A stretch of 64,000 bases of DNA, taken from contig NZ_KB892779.1 of NCBI RefSeq assembly GCF_000373925.1, positions 113,754 through 177,753 on the forward strand, written 5' to 3'. Origin of the DNA: Actinopolymorpha alba DSM 45243. Lineage in GTDB: Bacteria; Actinomycetota; Actinomycetes; Propionibacteriales; Actinopolymorphaceae. The notes under the pieces are model-generated. The model had not been told where the DNA came from. It saw nothing but the letters and a program-made list of their open reading frames with translations, and searched no databases. Below, one piece after another: positions 25,239 through 37,807 of this stretch. Each line of letters begins with the position of its first letter. Within the stretch, counting starts at the first letter, position 1. The position numbers and the translations under genes were made by a program.

Positions 25239-26776
25239 TTCGCACCTTCCGAAGGAGCCGTGACGGGGACGGGGGGCTTCGGATCCGTGACACCCACCCG
25301 CGTCATGGTCGAGTCAACAGCCGGCGCGATCACGTTGATGACCGGCTTGGGGAACAACCCGAGGACGATGATCACGAGGACCAGCGGCACCACCGCGGCC
25401 AGCTCCCGCGGCCGCAGGTCGTGCATCTTCTCCACCGCCGGCGTGACCGGGCCGGTCATGGTCCGTTGGTAGACGAGCAGCATGTACAACGCGGCCAGGA
25501 TGATCGCCGTGGTGGCGATGATCGCCGGGACGCGGTAGCGGGTGAACGTGCCCGACAGCGCGAGGAACTCGCTGACGAACGTCGCGAGACCCGGCAGCGC
25601 GAGCCCTGACAGGCAGGCGAAGAGGAAGGTCCCGGACAGCACCGGTGCCACCTTGTCGACCCCACCGAAGTCCGCGATCCGGGCCGACCCTCGCCGGGCG
25701 ATCATGTAACCCGCGATCAGGAACAACGCGGCCGTCGACAACCCGTGGTTGAGCATGTAGAACGTCGCACCGGTCTGGCCCACGCTGGTCATCGCGAAGA
25801 TCCCCAGCACGATGACGCCGAAGTGGGACACCGAACTGTAGGCGATCAGGCGCATGAGGTCCTTCTGCCCGATGGCGAGGATCGCGCCGTACAGCACGCT
25901 GATCACCGCCAGCGCGAGCACCACGGGGGTCGCCCACTTCGAGGCCTCCGGGAACAGCTGGAGGCAGAAGCGGATCATGCCGAACGTGCCGATCTTGTCG
26001 AGGATCGACACCAGCAGGACCGAGGTGCCCGGCGTCGCCTCGCGAGCCGCGTCAGGCAGCCAGGTGTGGAGCGGCCACATCGGCGCCTTGATCGCGAACG
26101 CCACGAAGAAGCCGGCGAACAGCCACTTCTGGGTGGCCGGGTCGATGCTGAGCTGGGTCAGGGCGCTGAGCAGGAACGACGGGTTGCCGTTCGTCTGCGT
26201 GACCGAGATGGCGTACAGCCCGACGATCGCAGCCAGCATGAGCAGACCGCCGACCAGGCTGTAGATCAGGAACTTCACCGCGGCGTACGAACGACGTGGA
26301 CCGCCGTAGCTGCCGATCAGGAAGTAGATCGGAATGAGCGTCGCCTCGAAGAGCAGGTAGAAGAGGAAGACGTCGGTGGCAGAGAAGACGCCCAGCGCCA
26401 GCGCCTCCAGCACCAGCATCAGCGCGAAGTACGTCTTGACGCTCCGGCGGCCCCCCTCCGCATCATTCCAGGAGGCGAGGATGACGACGGGCGTGAGCAG
26501 CGCCGTCATCAGGACCAGGATGATCCCGATGCCGTCGACGCCCAGCGCGTAGTGGACACCGAACGCCGGGATCCAGTTGTGCTGCTCGACGAACTGGAAG
26601 CCTCCAGCCGGGTCGTACTGCGCGGCCATCACGAGCGCGAGCACCAGCGCCACGGCCGAGAAGCCCAGGGCGAGCTGCTTCGCGAGCAGGTCGCGCCCCT
26701 TGGGGAGCAGGGCCAGCACGACGGCCCCGAGCGCGGGCAGCGCGCCGATGACGGTCAGCCAGGGGAAGTTGTTCAC
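25235..26776 (-). CDS. nuoM: NADH-quinone oxidoreductase subunit M
   Basis: This 513-residue antiporter-like subunit has about 14 membrane helices. [21 protein letters not shown] contains the conserved Glu, and [29 protein letters not shown] contains the channel Lys and the His/Pro signature. The GTG or ATG at 26776 overlaps the nuoL stop (ATGA-type), and its own stop overlaps nuoN. It forms one of the three proton-pumping modules of complex I. Confidence 0.97.
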   Translation of the reverse strand: MNNFPWLTVIGALPALGAVVLALLPKGRDLLAKQLALGFSAVALVLALVMAAQYDPAGGFQFVEQHNWIPAFGVHYALGVDGIGIILVLMTALLTPVVILASWNDAEGGRRSVKTYFALMLVLEALALGVFSATDVFLFYLLFEATLIPIYFLIGSYGGPRRSYAAVKFLIYSLVGGLLMLAAIVGLYAISVTQTNGNPSFLLSALTQLSIDPATQKWLFAGFFVAFAIKAPMWPLHTWLPDAAREATPGTSVLLVSILDKIGTFGMIRFCLQLFPEASKWATPVVLALAVISVLYGAILAIGQKDLMRLIAYSSVSHFGVIVLGIFAMTSVGQTGATFYMLNHGLSTAALFLIAGYMIARRGSARIADFGGVDKVAPVLSGTFLFACLSGLALPGLATFVSEFLALSGTFTRYRVPAIIATTAIILAALYMLLVYQRTMTGPVTPAVEKMHDLRPRELAAVVPLVLVIIVLGLFPKPVINVIAPAVDSTMTRVGVTDPKPPVPVTAPSEGAK

Positions 26777-28707
26777 GACAGCCTCACCAAGAGCATGGCC
26801 ACGACGACGAGGGCGGCGCCCCCGAACATCACGAGCGCGTACGAGCGGACGAACCCGGTCTGGACCCGGCGGACCATTCCGGAGAGGCCACCGACGAAGG
26901 CGGCCAGGCCGTTGACAACACCGTCAACTCCACGGTTGTCGAAGGCGACGAGACCCCGGGTGACCTCCTGCCCGGGCCGCATGAGCACGACCTCGTTGAA
27001 GGCGTCGCCGTAGAGGTCCTTGCGGGCCGCGGTGGTGATCGGCGAGACCTTGACGGGCGCCTCGACCGGGACCTCCCGCCGGGCCACGAACCACCACGCC
27101 GCGGCGACCCCGAGCGCCACCACCGCGAGGGTGAGCGCCGTCATCGCGGCCACCGAGAGCGGCGGCTCGAGGTGCTTCTCCCCGACCACCGGCTCGAGCC
27201 AGCTGACGATGCCGCCGCCGGCGTAGGCGAGGCCGGCACCGCCGACGATGCTCAGCACGGACAGCAGGATCAGCGGCACCGTCATCACCGGTGGCGACTC
27301 GTGCGGGTGCGTGTCCTTGGCCCACCGCTTGTGGCCGAGGAAGGTCATGTACATCAGGCGGGTCATGTAGAACGCCGTGATCCCTGCGCCGATGAGGGCG
27401 CAGAGGCCGATCCAGACGTTCGAGCTGAACGCCGCCTCGATGATCTTGTCCTTGCTGAAGAAGCCGGCGAACGGCGGGATGCCGATGATCGCGAGGTACC
27501 CGACCGCGAAGGTGCCGAACGTGATCGGGAGGTACTTGCGCAGGGCGCCGTAGCGGCGCATGTTGACCTCGTCGTTCATGCCGTGCATGACCGAACCGGC
27601 ACCGAGGAACATGTCGGCCTTGAAGAAGCCGTGCGTGAGCAGGTGGAAGATCGCGAACGCGTAGCCCGCCGGGCCAAGGCCCGCCGCCAGCATCATGTAG
27701 CCGATCTGGCTCATCGTCGAACCAGCGAGCGCCTTCTTGATGTCGTCCTTCGCGCACCCGATGACCGCACCCATCAGCAGGGTGATCGTGCCGACGAGCA
27801 CGACCGCCGTCTGCGCCGCGGGCGCCTGGTCGTAGATCGCGTTGGAGCGGGTCACGAGGTAGACGCCGGCGGTCACCATGGTCGCGGCGTGGATGAGCGC
27901 CGACACCGGAGTCGGGCCCTCCATCGCGTCGAGCAGCCAGGACTGCAGCGGGAACTGCGCGGACTTACCGCACGCGCCCAGCAGCAGCAGGAAGCCGAGG
28001 GCGGTCGCGATGCCGGTGCCCGCCGCGCCGACGTGGCCGAAGACGCCGGCGAACGACGAGGTACCGAACGTCGCCAGCATCAGCATCACGGCGAGCGACA
28101 GGCCGACGTCACCGACGCGGTTGACGACGAACGCCTTCTTGGCCGCGGTCGCCGCGGACGGCTTGTGCTGCCAGAAGCCGATCAGGAGGTACGACGCGAG
28201 ACCGACACCCTCCCAGCCGATGAAGACCACGAGGAAGTCGTTGGCCAGCACCAGGAGCAGCATCGCCGCGACGAACAGGTTGAGGTACCCGAAGAACCGC
28301 TTGCGCCGCTCGTCGTGCGCCATGTAGCCGACGGAGTAGACGTGGATGATGCTGCCCACGCCGGTGATCAGCAGGACGAAGCACACCGACAGCTGGTCGA
28401 GGAGCAACCCGGCGGTCACGTGGTAGCTGGGCAGCGGGATGAAGGTGTAGAGCTGCTGCTCGACAGCGCGCTCCTCCGGCCCGCGCCCGAGCATCGCGAA
28501 GAACATCGTCGCGCCCAGCACGAACGACGCGATCGGCGCCGCGCAACCGAGCAGGTGACCCCACGACTTACCGGCACGCCCGGAGAGCAGGATCACCGCC
28601 GCCGAGAGGGCGGGAATGGCCACGATCAGCCACATGAGCGAGAACACGCCAGATGCCTGACCAGCTTGCTCGCTGGCCAGAACCATGGCACTCACAGAGG
28701 TGGTCAC
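26773..28707 (-). CDS. nuoL: NADH-quinone oxidoreductase subunit L
   Basis: This 644-residue distal pump subunit has about 16 membrane helices. [18 protein letters not shown] and the loop [40 protein letters not shown] (given here as landmarks) carry the conserved Glu, Lys and His residues. The C-terminal part contains the lateral helix that runs along NuoM and NuoN. The gene begins 18 bases after nuoK and overlaps nuoM by four bases. Length is normal for the family. Confidence 0.97.
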   Translation of the reverse strand: MTTSVSAMVLASEQAGQASGVFSLMWLIVAIPALSAAVILLSGRAGKSWGHLLGCAAPIASFVLGATMFFAMLGRGPEERAVEQQLYTFIPLPSYHVTAGLLLDQLSVCFVLLITGVGSIIHVYSVGYMAHDERRKRFFGYLNLFVAAMLLLVLANDFLVVFIGWEGVGLASYLLIGFWQHKPSAATAAKKAFVVNRVGDVGLSLAVMLMLATFGTSSFAGVFGHVGAAGTGIATALGFLLLLGACGKSAQFPLQSWLLDAMEGPTPVSALIHAATMVTAGVYLVTRSNAIYDQAPAAQTAVVLVGTITLLMGAVIGCAKDDIKKALAGSTMSQIGYMMLAAGLGPAGYAFAIFHLLTHGFFKADMFLGAGSVMHGMNDEVNMRRYGALRKYLPITFGTFAVGYLAIIGIPPFAGFFSKDKIIEAAFSSNVWIGLCALIGAGITAFYMTRLMYMTFLGHKRWAKDTHPHESPPVMTVPLILLSVLSIVGGAGLAYAGGGIVSWLEPVVGEKHLEPPLSVAAMTALTLAVVALGVAAAWWFVARREVPVEAPVKVSPITTAARKDLYGDAFNEVVLMRPGQEVTRGLVAFDNRGVDGVVNGLAAFVGGLSGMVRRVQTGFVRSYALVMFGGAALVVVAMLLVRLS

Positions 28708-28725
28708 GGGGTTCTCGTCCCTCCG

Positions 28726-29025
28726 TCAGAACTTCAGCAGACTCGCGTCGTCGACGGAGGCCGAGCGACGGGTCCGGAAGATGGTCATGATGATCGCCAG
28801 CCCGACCACAACTTCGGCCGCCGCGACCACCATCACGAAGAAGGCCACGACCTGGCCCTCGAGGTTGCCGGCCTGCCGGGCGAACGAAACGAACGCCAGG
28901 TTGGCGGCGTTCAGCATGAGCTCCACGCACATGAACACCACGATGGCGTTGCGGCGTACCAACACACCCACGGCACCGATGGTGAACAGCAGCGCCGACA
29001 GGATGACGTACGGAGTGGCGGTCAC
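28726..29025 (-). CDS. nuoK: NADH-quinone oxidoreductase subunit K
   Basis: This 99-residue subunit has three membrane helices. [19 protein letters not shown] (residues 30-48) holds the conserved Glu of helix 2, and [19 protein letters not shown] the Glu of helix 3, both on the proton path. The start overlaps the nuoJ stop (GTGA). Length is exactly typical. Confidence 0.97.
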   Translation of the reverse strand: MTATPYVILSALLFTIGAVGVLVRRNAIVVFMCVELMLNAANLAFVSFARQAGNLEGQVVAFFVMVVAAAEVVVGLAIIMTIFRTRRSASVDDASLLKF

Positions 29026-29918
29026 CCTTCACCTCCCTTGTCCGCGCTCTGCTCGTGACTGCCGCCCTGGTCGGAACCGTTGGCCGACTCCGGTCCGGAC
29101 TCCGGCGCCGGTGACCCGGCGTCCTTGTCGCCACCGCGCTGGCCGTTGGCCTTGGCGCGGGGTGTGGGCGTGCCGGTGTAGCGCTCGAGGCCCGGGACCT
29201 GGTGGGTGTAGCGGGACGGCTCCTGGACTGTGCCCCGCGCGATGAGGACCCGCGACACCGAGGACTCCGCGGCCGTTCCGTCGGGAAGCAGCGCGGGCGT
29301 GTCGACGGCGTTGTGCCGGGCGAAGGTACCCGGCGCGGGCAGCTGACCCGGGTGCCGGCCGCCTTCGGCGTACTCCTTGAACCGCTGCTCGGCCAGGTCC
29401 TTCTGCGTCACCTTGGGACCGATCCGCTCGCGGTGGGCGAGGATCATCGCGCCCATCGCGGCGGTGATGAGCAGCGCGCTCGTCACCTCGAAGGCGAAGA
29501 CGTACTTGGAGAAGAGGATCGAGGCGATCGCGGGGACGTTGCCGTCCGGCTCGGCGGCCGCGAGCCCGACCGGCTGGCCGAGCGTCACTCCACCGACCGC
29601 GGTGATGAGCAGCGCACCGAAGATGATCGCTCCGAGCACCGCCAGCCACCGTTGGCCGCGCAGCGTCTCGATCAGCGAGTCGGAGGCGTCGACACCGACG
29701 AGCATGAGGACGAACAGGAACAGCATGAGGACCGCGCCGGTGTAGACGATCACCTGGACGGCGAACAGGAACGGCGCATCCTGGCTGGCGTACATCAGCG
29801 CCAGGCACATCATCACGGTAGCCAGCAGCAAGGCGCTGTGGACCGCCTTGCGTACCAGCACCATGCCGAGGGCCGCCAGCACCGCGATCGGCGCGAGCAC
29901 CCAGAACGTCGCGGTCAT
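29022..29918 (-). CDS. nuoJ: NADH-quinone oxidoreductase subunit J, with long disordered tail
   Basis: This protein has about 298 residues. Residues 1-175 hold five membrane helices including the [17 protein letters not shown] segment typical of NuoJ. The remaining 120 residues are a polar, Gly/Ser/Asp/Glu-rich tail with no recognised domain, longer than in E. coli but known in actinobacteria. ATG 29918 is the family start; the reading frame stays open further upstream through nuoI. It overlaps nuoI (ATGA) and nuoK (GTGA). NuoJ couples quinone reduction to the proton pumps. Confidence 0.95.
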   Translation of the reverse strand: MTATFWVLAPIAVLAALGMVLVRKAVHSALLLATVMMCLALMYASQDAPFLFAVQVIVYTGAVLMLFLFVLMLVGVDASDSLIETLRGQRWLAVLGAIIFGALLITAVGGVTLGQPVGLAAAEPDGNVPAIASILFSKYVFAFEVTSALLITAAMGAMILAHRERIGPKVTQKDLAEQRFKEYAEGGRHPGQLPAPGTFARHNAVDTPALLPDGTAAESSVSRVLIARGTVQEPSRYTHQVPGLERYTGTPTPRAKANGQRGGDKDAGSPAPESGPESANGSDQGGSHEQSADKGGEG

Positions 29919-30499
29919 GAGTGAGCCGCCTCGCTCTCCACATCTTCTTTGGCCGGCACCGCGGCGCCGCTCTCGGACCAGCCCGGCAGGCCGGCACCGA
30001 GGTAGTAGTCCCGCTCGCTGTCGCCGAGGCGCATGTCGTGCGGAGGCTCCTCCATGCCCGGCAGCAGCGGTGCCAGCAGGTCCTTCTTTTCGTAGATGAG
30101 CTTCGCCCGATCGTCGTCGGCGAGTTCGTACTCGTTGGTCATCGTGAGCGCCCTGGTCGGGCAGGCCTCGATGCACAGGCCGCAGAAGATGCAGCGCAGG
30201 TAGTTGATCTGGTAGACGCGGCCGTAACGCTCGCCCGGGGAGAAGCGCTCGTCCTCGGTGTTGTCGGCACCCTCGACGTAGATCGCGTCGGCCGGGCAGG
30301 CCCATGCGCACAGCTCACACCCGATGCACTTCTCCAGGCCGTCGGGGTGGCGGTTGAGCTGGTGCCGTCCGTGGAATCGCGGAGCGGTGGGCCGCTTCTC
30401 GAAGGGGTACTGAACCGTGACGGGTTTCCTGAACATCGTCCGGAACGTCACCCCGAACCCTGCGATCGGGTCCCAGAGCTGCTGCTTGAGACTAGCCAC
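29915..30499 (-). CDS. nuoI: NADH-quinone oxidoreductase subunit I (8Fe ferredoxin-like)
   Basis: This protein of about 194 residues carries clusters N6a and N6b. The two motifs are [12 protein letters not shown] (Cys58, 61, 64, 68) and [12 protein letters not shown] (Cys103, 106, 109, 113). It relays electrons from NuoG to NuoB near the quinone site. GTG 30499 is chosen because GAGGAG lies seven bases before it; GTG 30505 is also in frame but too close to that site. The gene overlaps the end of nuoH by eight bases and nuoJ by four. Confidence 0.96.
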   Translation of the reverse strand: MASLKQQLWDPIAGFGVTFRTMFRKPVTVQYPFEKRPTAPRFHGRHQLNRHPDGLEKCIGCELCAWACPADAIYVEGADNTEDERFSPGERYGRVYQINYLRCIFCGLCIEACPTRALTMTNEYELADDDRAKLIYEKKDLLAPLLPGMEEPPHDMRLGDSERDYYLGAGLPGWSESGAAVPAKEDVESEAAHS

Positions 30500-31925
30500 G
30501 GCCACGCTCCTCACCTGAATCGGCCTGTTGACCCGCACCCTCAGCGCCCGCGCCACCGCTGGAGTCCGCCGAACCAGCGCCCGCCGAGGCGGCTGCCACG
30601 GCGACCGCGGCCGGCTCGAGACCCGGCACCTTCTGTCCAGGCATCGGCGGGACAGGGTAGCCGCCGGCGAAGGGGTCGAACTCCACCTGGTCGGCTTCCT
30701 CGCGCTCGACCTCTTCCGCCTTCTCGCGCCGGGCGGCCACCGCGTCGTAGACGAACGACAGCAGCAGCACCACGATCACCACGGCACCGATGCCGAAGAA
30801 GAACTGTCGCTGGTAGCCGGCGCTCAGCGTGGCGCGGGCGGTCGCGACGAAGACCGTCCAGACCAGCGCGACCGGGATGAGGATCTTCCAGCCCAGGCGC
30901 ATGAACTGGTCGTAGCGCATCCGCGGCAGCGTCCCGCGCAGCCAGATGAAGACGAAGAGGAAGACCAGGACCTTGCCGAGGAACCACAGCAACGGCCACC
31001 AACCCTCGTTGGCACCCGCCCACAGGGAGATCGGCCACGGAGCCCGCCAGCCGCCGAGGAACATCGTCGTGGCCAGCGCCGAGACGGTGACCATGTTGAC
31101 GTACTCCGCGAGGAAGAACAGCAGGTACTTCATGGAGGAGTACTCCGTCATGAAGCCCGCGACCAGCTCACCCTCGGCCTCCGGCAGGTCGAACGGCGCG
31201 CGGTTGGTCTCGCCGACCATCGCGATCATGTAGATGAGGAACGACGGCAGCAACACCACGCCGTACCAGCTGGGTAGCTGCAGCGTCACCCCGAAGATGT
31301 CGACCGCGCTCCCGCCGGCCTGGGCGCCGACGATCTCCGACGTGGACATCGAGCCGGAGTAGAGGAAGACGGCTACGAGGGCGAGACCCATCGCGACCTC
31401 GTAGGAGATCATCTGCGCCGAGGACCGCAGCCCGCCGAGCAGCGGGTACGTCGAGCCGGACGACCAACCGCCGAGCACGATGCCGTAGATACCGAGCGAC
31501 GCGGCGGCGAGGACGAACAGCACGCCGACCGGAAGGTCGGTCAGCTGCAGCGGCGTCCGGTGGCCGAAGATGCTGACCTCCGGCCCGAGCGGGATCACCG
31601 AGAACGCCACGAAGGCCATCGCCGCCGAGATGATCGGCGCCAACACGTAGAGGATCGTGTCGACGCCCTTGGGCTTGATGGTTTCCTTCAGCGACAGCTT
31701 GATCCCGTCGGCGAGGCTCTGCAGCAACCCGAACTTGCCGTGGACGTTCGGACCGACGCGGTGCTGCATCCGGGCGACGACCCGGCGTTCGAACCACACG
31801 TTGAAGATCGTGAACACCAGCAGGAAGACCGTGATCGCCACCGCTTTGATGAGGATGATCCACCACGGGTCCTTACCGAACGCCGCCAACTCTCCGGCAG
31901 CGAGCGGCATCACAGCGGCGGTCAT
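30492..31925 (-). CDS. nuoH: NADH-quinone oxidoreductase subunit H
   Basis: This 477-residue subunit binds the quinone head group. About eight membrane helices hold family hallmarks: [41 protein letters not shown] and [18 protein letters not shown]. The last 90 residues are an extra cytoplasmic tail, first acidic ([10 protein letters not shown]), then Pro-rich and finally Ala/Gly/Ser-rich. E. coli NuoH lacks such a tail, but actinobacterial ones often have it. The gene overlaps nuoG by four bases. Confidence 0.97.
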   Translation of the reverse strand: MTAAVMPLAAGELAAFGKDPWWIILIKAVAITVFLLVFTIFNVWFERRVVARMQHRVGPNVHGKFGLLQSLADGIKLSLKETIKPKGVDTILYVLAPIISAAMAFVAFSVIPLGPEVSIFGHRTPLQLTDLPVGVLFVLAAASLGIYGIVLGGWSSGSTYPLLGGLRSSAQMISYEVAMGLALVAVFLYSGSMSTSEIVGAQAGGSAVDIFGVTLQLPSWYGVVLLPSFLIYMIAMVGETNRAPFDLPEAEGELVAGFMTEYSSMKYLLFFLAEYVNMVTVSALATTMFLGGWRAPWPISLWAGANEGWWPLLWFLGKVLVFLFVFIWLRGTLPRMRYDQFMRLGWKILIPVALVWTVFVATARATLSAGYQRQFFFGIGAVVIVVLLLSFVYDAVAARREKAEEVEREEADQVEFDPFAGGYPVPPMPGQKVPGLEPAAVAVAAASAGAGSADSSGGAGAEGAGQQADSGEERGRG

Positions 31926-34417
31926 GCCACACCTCCCTGACTGGTCGCGGCCACCGGCTCGGTGGTCGCGCGGGCGACCGTGACGACGGCACCGGCGTCC
32001 ACGCTGAGCGTCTCGCGGACGGTGGAGCCGGTCGAGTTGGTGGGGAGCCAGACCACCCGGTCGGGCAGGTCGGCCACCTCGACGGGCAGCCGCACGCTGC
32101 CGCGGGTCGAGGACACCGTCACCTCGTCCCCGTCGGTGACGCCGAGCGTGCCGGCGGTGGTCGCCGACAGCCGGGCCCGCACCGGGCGGGCGGTGCCGGC
32201 GAGGTACGGCTCGCCGTCCTGCAGGCGGCCGAGGTCGAGCAGCTGCGGCCAGGTGGCGAGCACCGCCTCACCTTCGCGTGGCTGCGCCGGCTCGGGCGCG
32301 GGCAGGTGCGGCGGCGCGGCCCGAGAACCGTCCCAGGCGCCGAGCTCGAGGAGTTCCTGGCGGGCTCCCTCGACAGTGGAGAAGCCGAGCGGCGCGTTCA
32401 GCTCGTCGGCCAGACCGGCGAGCACCCACAGGTCGGACTGGGTGTCCGCGTCGCGCAGGGCCTGCTCGAACGGGCGGACCCGGCCCTCCCAGTCGACGAA
32501 GGTTCCGGCCTTCTCGGCGACTGCCGCGACCGGGAAGACCACGTCGGCATGCTCGGTGACCTCGCTCGGCCGGAGTTCGAGGCTGATGACGAACTCCGCC
32601 TTCTCCAGCGCCACCCGCGCGGCCGCGGGGTCAGGCAGGTCAGCGACCTCGACCCCACCGACGATCAGCGCACCCAGCTCACCGAGAGCCGCCGAGGTCA
32701 GGATCGCGGAGGTGTCGCGACCCGGCTCGATCGGCAGGTCACCGGTGCCCCAGGCGGCGCTGAGGTCGACCCGTGCGGCGGCGTCGGCGATCGGCCGTCC
32801 GCCGGGCAGCAGGTGGGGCAGGCAGCCGGCGTCCACCGCGCCGCGTTCGCCGGACCGGCGCGGCACCCAGGCGAGCCGGGCGCCGGTGGCCTCGGTCAGC
32901 CGCAGGACCGCCGAGAGTGCACCCGGGACGCTGGCCAGTCGGGCGCCGACGAGCACGACGGAGCCGCTGTCGCGGAGCGCGTCGGAGCACTGGAGCCCAG
33001 GAACGTCGAGACCGCTTTCGAGACCGCCGCGACCCAGCGCGTCGAGGAACTCCGCCTCGGTGCCGGGTGCCGCGTGCAGCACGGTGGCCTTCATCTTGTC
33101 CAGGCCACGCGTGGAGTACGGCGCGACCGACCAGATCCGGGTGCCCTTCTTCATGGCGGCCTTACGCAGCCGGAGGAAGACGATCGGCGCCTCCTCCTCT
33201 GGCTCGAGGCCGACCAGGAGGACGGACTTGGCGTTCTCCAGGTCGCGGTAGGTCACACCGAGGCCCGAGCCAGCGACCGCGGAGGCCAGGAAGTCGGCCT
33301 CCTCGTCGGAGTGCGGACGGGCCCGGAAGTCGACGTCGTTGGTGCCGAGCGCGACCCGCGCGAACTTCGCGTACGCGTAGGCATCCTCGACCGTCAGCCG
33401 GCCACCGGGGAGTACGCCGGCCCGGCCACCCGCGGCGGCCAGCCCTTCGGCGGCCACCCGGAACGCCTCCGACCACGAGGCCGGGCGCAGCTCGCCGCTC
33501 TCCTCGTCACGGACCAGGGGGTAGGCCAGGCGGTCCTTCTCCTGGGCGTACCGGAACGCGAAGCGGCCCTTGTCGCACAGCCACTCCTCGTTGACCTCCG
33601 CGTCGTCACCAGCGAGCCGGCGCATGACCTTGCCGCGCCGGTGGTCGGTGCGGGTCGCGCAGCCGTTGGCGCACCCCTCACAGACGCTGGGGCTAGACAC
33701 GAGGTCGAACGGGCGGGAACGGAAGCGGTACTGGGCACTGGTCAGCGCGCCGACCGGGCAGATCTGGATCGTGTTACCGGAGAAGTAGCTGGAGAACGGC
33801 TCCTTCTCGTAGATGCCGACCTGCTGCAGAGCACCGCGCTCCAGCAGCTCGATGAACGGGTCACCGGCGACCTGCTGGGAGAACCTGGTGCAGCGCGCAC
33901 ACAGAACGCAGCGCTCGCGGTCGAGCAGCACCTGGCTGGAGATGTTGATCGGCTTGGGGTAAGTGCGCTTGACCTCGGTGAACCGCGACTCGGGACGGCC
34001 GTTGCTCATCGCCTGGTTCTGCAGCGGGCACTCACCGCCCTTGTCACAGACCGGGCAGTCGAGCGGGTGGTTGATCAGCAGGAACTCCATGATTCCCTGC
34101 TGGGCCTTGTCTGCCACCGGCGACGTCAACTGCGTCCTGACGACCATGCCCTGGGCGACCTCGATCGTGCAGGAGGCCTGCGGCTTGGGGAAGCCACGCC
34201 CGTTGCCGGCGTCAGGGATGTCGACCAGGCACTGCCGGCAGGCACCCACCGGATCCAGCAGCGGGTGGTCGCAGAACCTCGGGATCTGGATCCCGATCAT
34301 CTCCGCCGCCCGGATGAGGAGGGTGCCCTTCGGCACACTCACCTGGACGTCGTCGATGGTGAGCGTGACGAGGTTCTCCACCTCGGTCGACGTGTGGTCA
34401 GGGGTCTGGAGAGTCAT
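31922..34417 (-). CDS. nuoG: NADH-quinone oxidoreductase subunit G
   Basis: This 831-residue subunit carries most of the iron-sulfur chain. The [2Fe-2S] ligands N1b are Cys49, Cys60, Cys63 and Cys83; the His/Cys cluster N5 includes [13 protein letters not shown]; and C-x2-C-x2-C motifs (CVLCARC) serve N4. CEGCANGC followed by a later Cys in [10 protein letters not shown] matches the ligands of the extra N7 cluster, present only in some bacteria. The C-terminal half is a molybdopterin-oxidoreductase fold without evident molybdenum ligands. It lies between nuoF and nuoH with four-base overlaps. Confidence 0.97.
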   Translation of the reverse strand: MTLQTPDHTSTEVENLVTLTIDDVQVSVPKGTLLIRAAEMIGIQIPRFCDHPLLDPVGACRQCLVDIPDAGNGRGFPKPQASCTIEVAQGMVVRTQLTSPVADKAQQGIMEFLLINHPLDCPVCDKGGECPLQNQAMSNGRPESRFTEVKRTYPKPINISSQVLLDRERCVLCARCTRFSQQVAGDPFIELLERGALQQVGIYEKEPFSSYFSGNTIQICPVGALTSAQYRFRSRPFDLVSSPSVCEGCANGCATRTDHRRGKVMRRLAGDDAEVNEEWLCDKGRFAFRYAQEKDRLAYPLVRDEESGELRPASWSEAFRVAAEGLAAAGGRAGVLPGGRLTVEDAYAYAKFARVALGTNDVDFRARPHSDEEADFLASAVAGSGLGVTYRDLENAKSVLLVGLEPEEEAPIVFLRLRKAAMKKGTRIWSVAPYSTRGLDKMKATVLHAAPGTEAEFLDALGRGGLESGLDVPGLQCSDALRDSGSVVLVGARLASVPGALSAVLRLTEATGARLAWVPRRSGERGAVDAGCLPHLLPGGRPIADAAARVDLSAAWGTGDLPIEPGRDTSAILTSAALGELGALIVGGVEVADLPDPAAARVALEKAEFVISLELRPSEVTEHADVVFPVAAVAEKAGTFVDWEGRVRPFEQALRDADTQSDLWVLAGLADELNAPLGFSTVEGARQELLELGAWDGSRAAPPHLPAPEPAQPREGEAVLATWPQLLDLGRLQDGEPYLAGTARPVRARLSATTAGTLGVTDGDEVTVSSTRGSVRLPVEVADLPDRVVWLPTNSTGSTVRETLSVDAGAVVTVARATTEPVAATSQGGVA

Positions 34418-35736
34418 GCACCCACTCCTGCGGTCGCAGTTTCGGGCTCGAACAACGTGGCCGCGGCCGGGTCGAACGGACAGCCGCCGTGCTCGAAGTG
34501 CGCGACGTACTCGTCGCGGAAGTACTTGAGGGACGACATGATCGGCGCCACCGCACCGTCAGCCAGCGCGCAGAACGACCGGCCGGCGATGTTGTCGCAC
34601 AGGTCGAGCAGCGTCTCGAGGTCGTCCTCGCTGCCCTCGCCCCGCTCCAGGCGTTCGAGGACCTGGACCAACCACCACGTGCCCTCGCGGCACGGCGTGC
34701 ACTTGCCGCACGACTCGTGCTTGTAGAACTCCGTCCAGCGCAGCACCGCCCGCAGGACACACGTGGTGTCGTCGAACATCTGCAGCGCGCGGGTGCCGAG
34801 CATGGTGCCCGCGCCCGCCATGCCTTCGTAGTCGAGCGGGAGGTCGAGGTGCTCCTTGGTGAGCATCGGCGTCGACGAGCCACCCGGCGTCCAGAACTTC
34901 AGCTCGTGACCCGCGCGAATGCCGCCGGCGAGTTCGAGCAGCTCGCGCAGCGTGATGCCGAGCGGGCCTTCGTACTGACCGGGCCGGGCGACGTGACCCG
35001 ACAGCGAGTAGATCACGTGGCCCTTGCTCTTCTCGGTCCCCATGGACGAGAACCATTCGGGGCCGTTGAGCACGATGCCCGGAACGCTCGCGATCGACTC
35101 GACGTTGTTGATGACAGTGGGCGAGGCGTACAGACCCTCAACGGCCGGGAACGGCGGCCGCAGGCGGGGCTGGCCGCGCCTGCCCTCGAGCGAGTCGAGA
35201 AGGGCGGTCTCCTCACCACAGATGTACGCACCCGCACCCGCGTGGACCACGACCTCGAGGTCGTAGCCGGAGCCGAGGATGTTGTGCCCGATGTAACCCG
35301 CGTCGTAGGCCTCACGGACGGCCTGCTGCAGCCGCCGGATGACGTGCAGCACCTCACCGCGTACGTAGATGAACGCCCGCCGGGCGCGGATCGCGTACGA
35401 GGAGATGATGACGCCCTCAACCAGCGTGTGCGGGCTGGCCAGCATCAGCGGGATGTCCTTGCAGGTGCCCGGCTCCGACTCGTCGGCGTTGACGACGAGG
35501 TAGCGCGGCTTCTCGCCCAGCGGCGGCAGGAAGCCCCACTTCATGCCGGTCGGGAAACCCGCGCCACCACGACCGCGCAGGCCGGAGTCCTTGACCATCT
35601 GGATGATCTCGTCCGGCTCGTGGGTGACCGCTTCGTACAACGCGCGGTAGCCGCCCTGGTCGACGTAGGCCGGCAGGGTCCACGATCCTCGCTGGCCCCA
35701 GTTGGCCGTGAGAGCAGGCGTGAGTGGATCGGTCAT
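34414..35736 (-). CDS. nuoF: NADH-quinone oxidoreductase subunit F (NADH and FMN binding)
   Basis: This protein of about 440 residues oxidises [20 protein letters not shown] (near 52-67) binds FMN and [23 protein letters not shown] is the second nucleotide motif, and [12 protein letters not shown] plus the Cys of [11 protein letters not shown] ligate cluster N3. ATG 35736 overlaps the nuoE stop (TGATG); GTG 35739 is one codon earlier. It forms the peripheral tip of complex I with NuoE and NuoG. Confidence 0.97.
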   Translation of the reverse strand: MTDPLTPALTANWGQRGSWTLPAYVDQGGYRALYEAVTHEPDEIIQMVKDSGLRGRGGAGFPTGMKWGFLPPLGEKPRYLVVNADESEPGTCKDIPLMLASPHTLVEGVIISSYAIRARRAFIYVRGEVLHVIRRLQQAVREAYDAGYIGHNILGSGYDLEVVVHAGAGAYICGEETALLDSLEGRRGQPRLRPPFPAVEGLYASPTVINNVESIASVPGIVLNGPEWFSSMGTEKSKGHVIYSLSGHVARPGQYEGPLGITLRELLELAGGIRAGHELKFWTPGGSSTPMLTKEHLDLPLDYEGMAGAGTMLGTRALQMFDDTTCVLRAVLRWTEFYKHESCGKCTPCREGTWWLVQVLERLERGEGSEDDLETLLDLCDNIAGRSFCALADGAVAPIMSSLKYFRDEYVAHFEHGGCPFDPAAATLFEPETATAGVGA

Positions 35737-36467
35737 CACTGTCCCTTCCCGCCGCCGCCGTTGGACGTGGCGCCGTTGGACGCCGCACCGTTGGGCGCGT
35801 CCCCACGCGGCGGCGCGTCACCCGTGGGCTTGGGAGCCCCCGACGACCAGCCGCGCTCCGCGGCCAGCCGCAGGCCCGCGAGCGACGCCTCGCCGGCGGA
35901 CGGGCCCTCGTCGGCGCGGCCGTCGGGGAAGCCCGCGAGCACGCGTTCGGCCTGCCGCCAGGTGCAGATGCGCGCACCTCGGTCGGCCTCGACCTCGTTG
36001 CCGGCCCGGAGATCGTCGACCAGCTTCCGCGCCCGCTCGGGCGTCATGTTGTCGAAGAACTCCCAGTTGACCATCACCACGGGGGCGTAGTCGCAGGCCG
36101 CGTTGCACTCGACGTGCTCGAGGGTGACCTTGCCGTCCTCGGTCGTCTCGTCGTTGCCGACTCCGAGGTGCTCCTTGAGGGTGCCGAAGATCGCGTCGCC
36201 GCCCATCACCGCGCAGAGCGTGTTGGTGCACACGCCGACGTGGTAGTCACCGACCGGGCGACGTTTGTACATCGTGTAGAACGTCGCCACCGCCGCGACC
36301 TCGGCCGCGGTCAGGTCGAGGAGTTCGGCGCAGACCTCGATGCCCTCGGGGCTGACGTACCCCTCCTCGCTCTGCACGAGGTGGAGCATCGGCAGCAACG
36401 CCGAGCGGGATTCGGGATAACGCGCGGTGATCTCGCGCAGCTCGCCCTTGGTCTTGTCACTGATCAA
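35736..36467 (-). CDS. nuoE: NADH-quinone oxidoreductase subunit E
   Basis: This protein of about 243 residues carries the off-path [2Fe-2S] cluster N1a, ligated by Cys80, Cys85, Cys121 and Cys125 (GVCTNTLC and [11 protein letters not shown]). The start is a TTG at 36467 that overlaps the nuoD stop (TTGA); no ATG or GTG fits, and upstream codons belong to nuoD. The last 55 residues are a Gly/Pro/Asn-rich tail with repeats of NGA-type units, probably disordered. It pairs with NuoF in NADH oxidation. Confidence 0.94.
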   Translation of the reverse strand: MISDKTKGELREITARYPESRSALLPMLHLVQSEEGYVSPEGIEVCAELLDLTAAEVAAVATFYTMYKRRPVGDYHVGVCTNTLCAVMGGDAIFGTLKEHLGVGNDETTEDGKVTLEHVECNAACDYAPVVMVNWEFFDNMTPERARKLVDDLRAGNEVEADRGARICTWRQAERVLAGFPDGRADEGPSAGEASLAGLRLAAERGWSSGAPKPTGDAPPRGDAPNGAASNGATSNGGGGKGQ

Positions 36468-37807
36468 CGGTCCACCCCACCCATCACGGGGTCGATGCTC
36501 GCGACCGCGACGATGACGTCGGCGACCATGCCGCCCTCGCACATCGCCGCCGCCGTCTGAAGGTTGACGAAGGACGGATCGCGGAAGTGCGCCCGGAAGG
36601 GACGCGTTCCGCCGTCGGAGACCGCGTGGCAGGCGAGCTCACCGCGCGGCGACTCGACCGCGAAGTACGCCTGGCCCGCCGGCACCCGGAAGCCCTCGGT
36701 CACCAGCTTGAAGTGGTGGATGAGCGCCTCCATGGACTCACCCATGATGTGCCGGATGTGCTCGAGGGAGTTGCCGAGGCCGTCGGGGCCGAGCGCGAGT
36801 TGGCTCGGCCAGGCGATCTTCTTGTCGGCGATCATCACCGGTCCCGGCTCCGCGAGCCGGTCGACGCACTGCTCGACGATCTTCAGGCTCTCGTCCATCT
36901 CCTCGAGCCGGATCCGGAACCGGCCGTAGGAGTCGCAGGTGTCCCAGGTCGGCACCTCGAAGTCGTACGTCTCATAACCCCAGTACGGCTGGGTCTTGCG
37001 GAGGTCCCACGGGTAGCCGGTCGCCCGCAGCACCGGGCCGCTCGCACCGAGCGCCATGCAGCCGGTGAGGTCGAGGTAGCCGATGCCACCGAGCCGCTGC
37101 TTGAAGATGGGGTTCTCGTTGCAGAGTTCGGCGTACTCCTTCAGGTGCTTCTTCATCCACGCGATGTACTCGCGGAGCTTCTCGATCGCGTTGTCGGGAA
37201 GGTCCTGGGAGATGCCGCCGACCCGGATGTACGCGTGGTTCATCCGGAGGCCGGTGATCAGCTCGAAGATGTCGAGGGTCTTTTCGCGCTCGCGGAATCC
37301 GATGGTCATCACGGTGAGCGCGCCGATCTCCATGCCGCCCGTCGCGATCGCGACCAGGTGGGAGGAGATCCGGTTGAGCTCCATCATCAGGATGCGGATG
37401 ACCTTGGCGCGCTCAGGAATGTCGTCCTGGATGCCGAGCAGCTTCTCGACCGCACCGACGTACGCCGCCTCGTTGTAGAACGGCGCGAGGTAGTCCATGC
37501 GAGTGCAGAACGTGACCCCCTGGGTCCACGTGCGGTACTCCATGTTCTTCTCGATACCGGTGTGGAGGTAGCCGATCCCGGCCCGCATGTCCTTCACCGT
37601 CTCGCCCTCGAGCTCGAGGATGAGGCGAAGAACGCCGTGGGTCGAGGGATGCTGCGGGCCCATGTTGACGACGACCCGCTCGTCGCCGGCCTCGGACACA
37701 CCCTGCACCACGGTGTCCCAGTCCTGGCCGGTGACCGTGAAGACCTGGCCTTCGGTGGTGTCCCGGACGCTGGCGTACGGGTCGTACTTCTCGTCTGCGG
37801 CAGTCAT
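36464..37807 (-). CDS. nuoD: NADH-quinone oxidoreductase subunit D
   Basis: This 447-residue subunit forms the quinone pocket with NuoB and NuoH. Family landmarks are [16 protein letters not shown] (with the quinone-contacting His), [28 protein letters not shown] and [15 protein letters not shown]. It is related to the large subunit of NiFe hydrogenases but lacks the nickel cysteines. Its ATG overlaps the nuoC stop (TGATG). Confidence 0.98.
   Translation of the reverse strand: MTAADEKYDPYASVRDTTEGQVFTVTGQDWDTVVQGVSEAGDERVVVNMGPQHPSTHGVLRLILELEGETVKDMRAGIGYLHTGIEKNMEYRTWTQGVTFCTRMDYLAPFYNEAAYVGAVEKLLGIQDDIPERAKVIRILMMELNRISSHLVAIATGGMEIGALTVMTIGFREREKTLDIFELITGLRMNHAYIRVGGISQDLPDNAIEKLREYIAWMKKHLKEYAELCNENPIFKQRLGGIGYLDLTGCMALGASGPVLRATGYPWDLRKTQPYWGYETYDFEVPTWDTCDSYGRFRIRLEEMDESLKIVEQCVDRLAEPGPVMIADKKIAWPSQLALGPDGLGNSLEHIRHIMGESMEALIHHFKLVTEGFRVPAGQAYFAVESPRGELACHAVSDGGTRPFRAHFRDPSFVNLQTAAAMCEGGMVADVIVAVASIDPVMGGVDR

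Noticed and set aside
26773..29058. Long plus-strand frames opposite nuoL to nuoJ
   Set aside because: They are rich in His, Arg and Asp and are antisense shadows of membrane protein genes.
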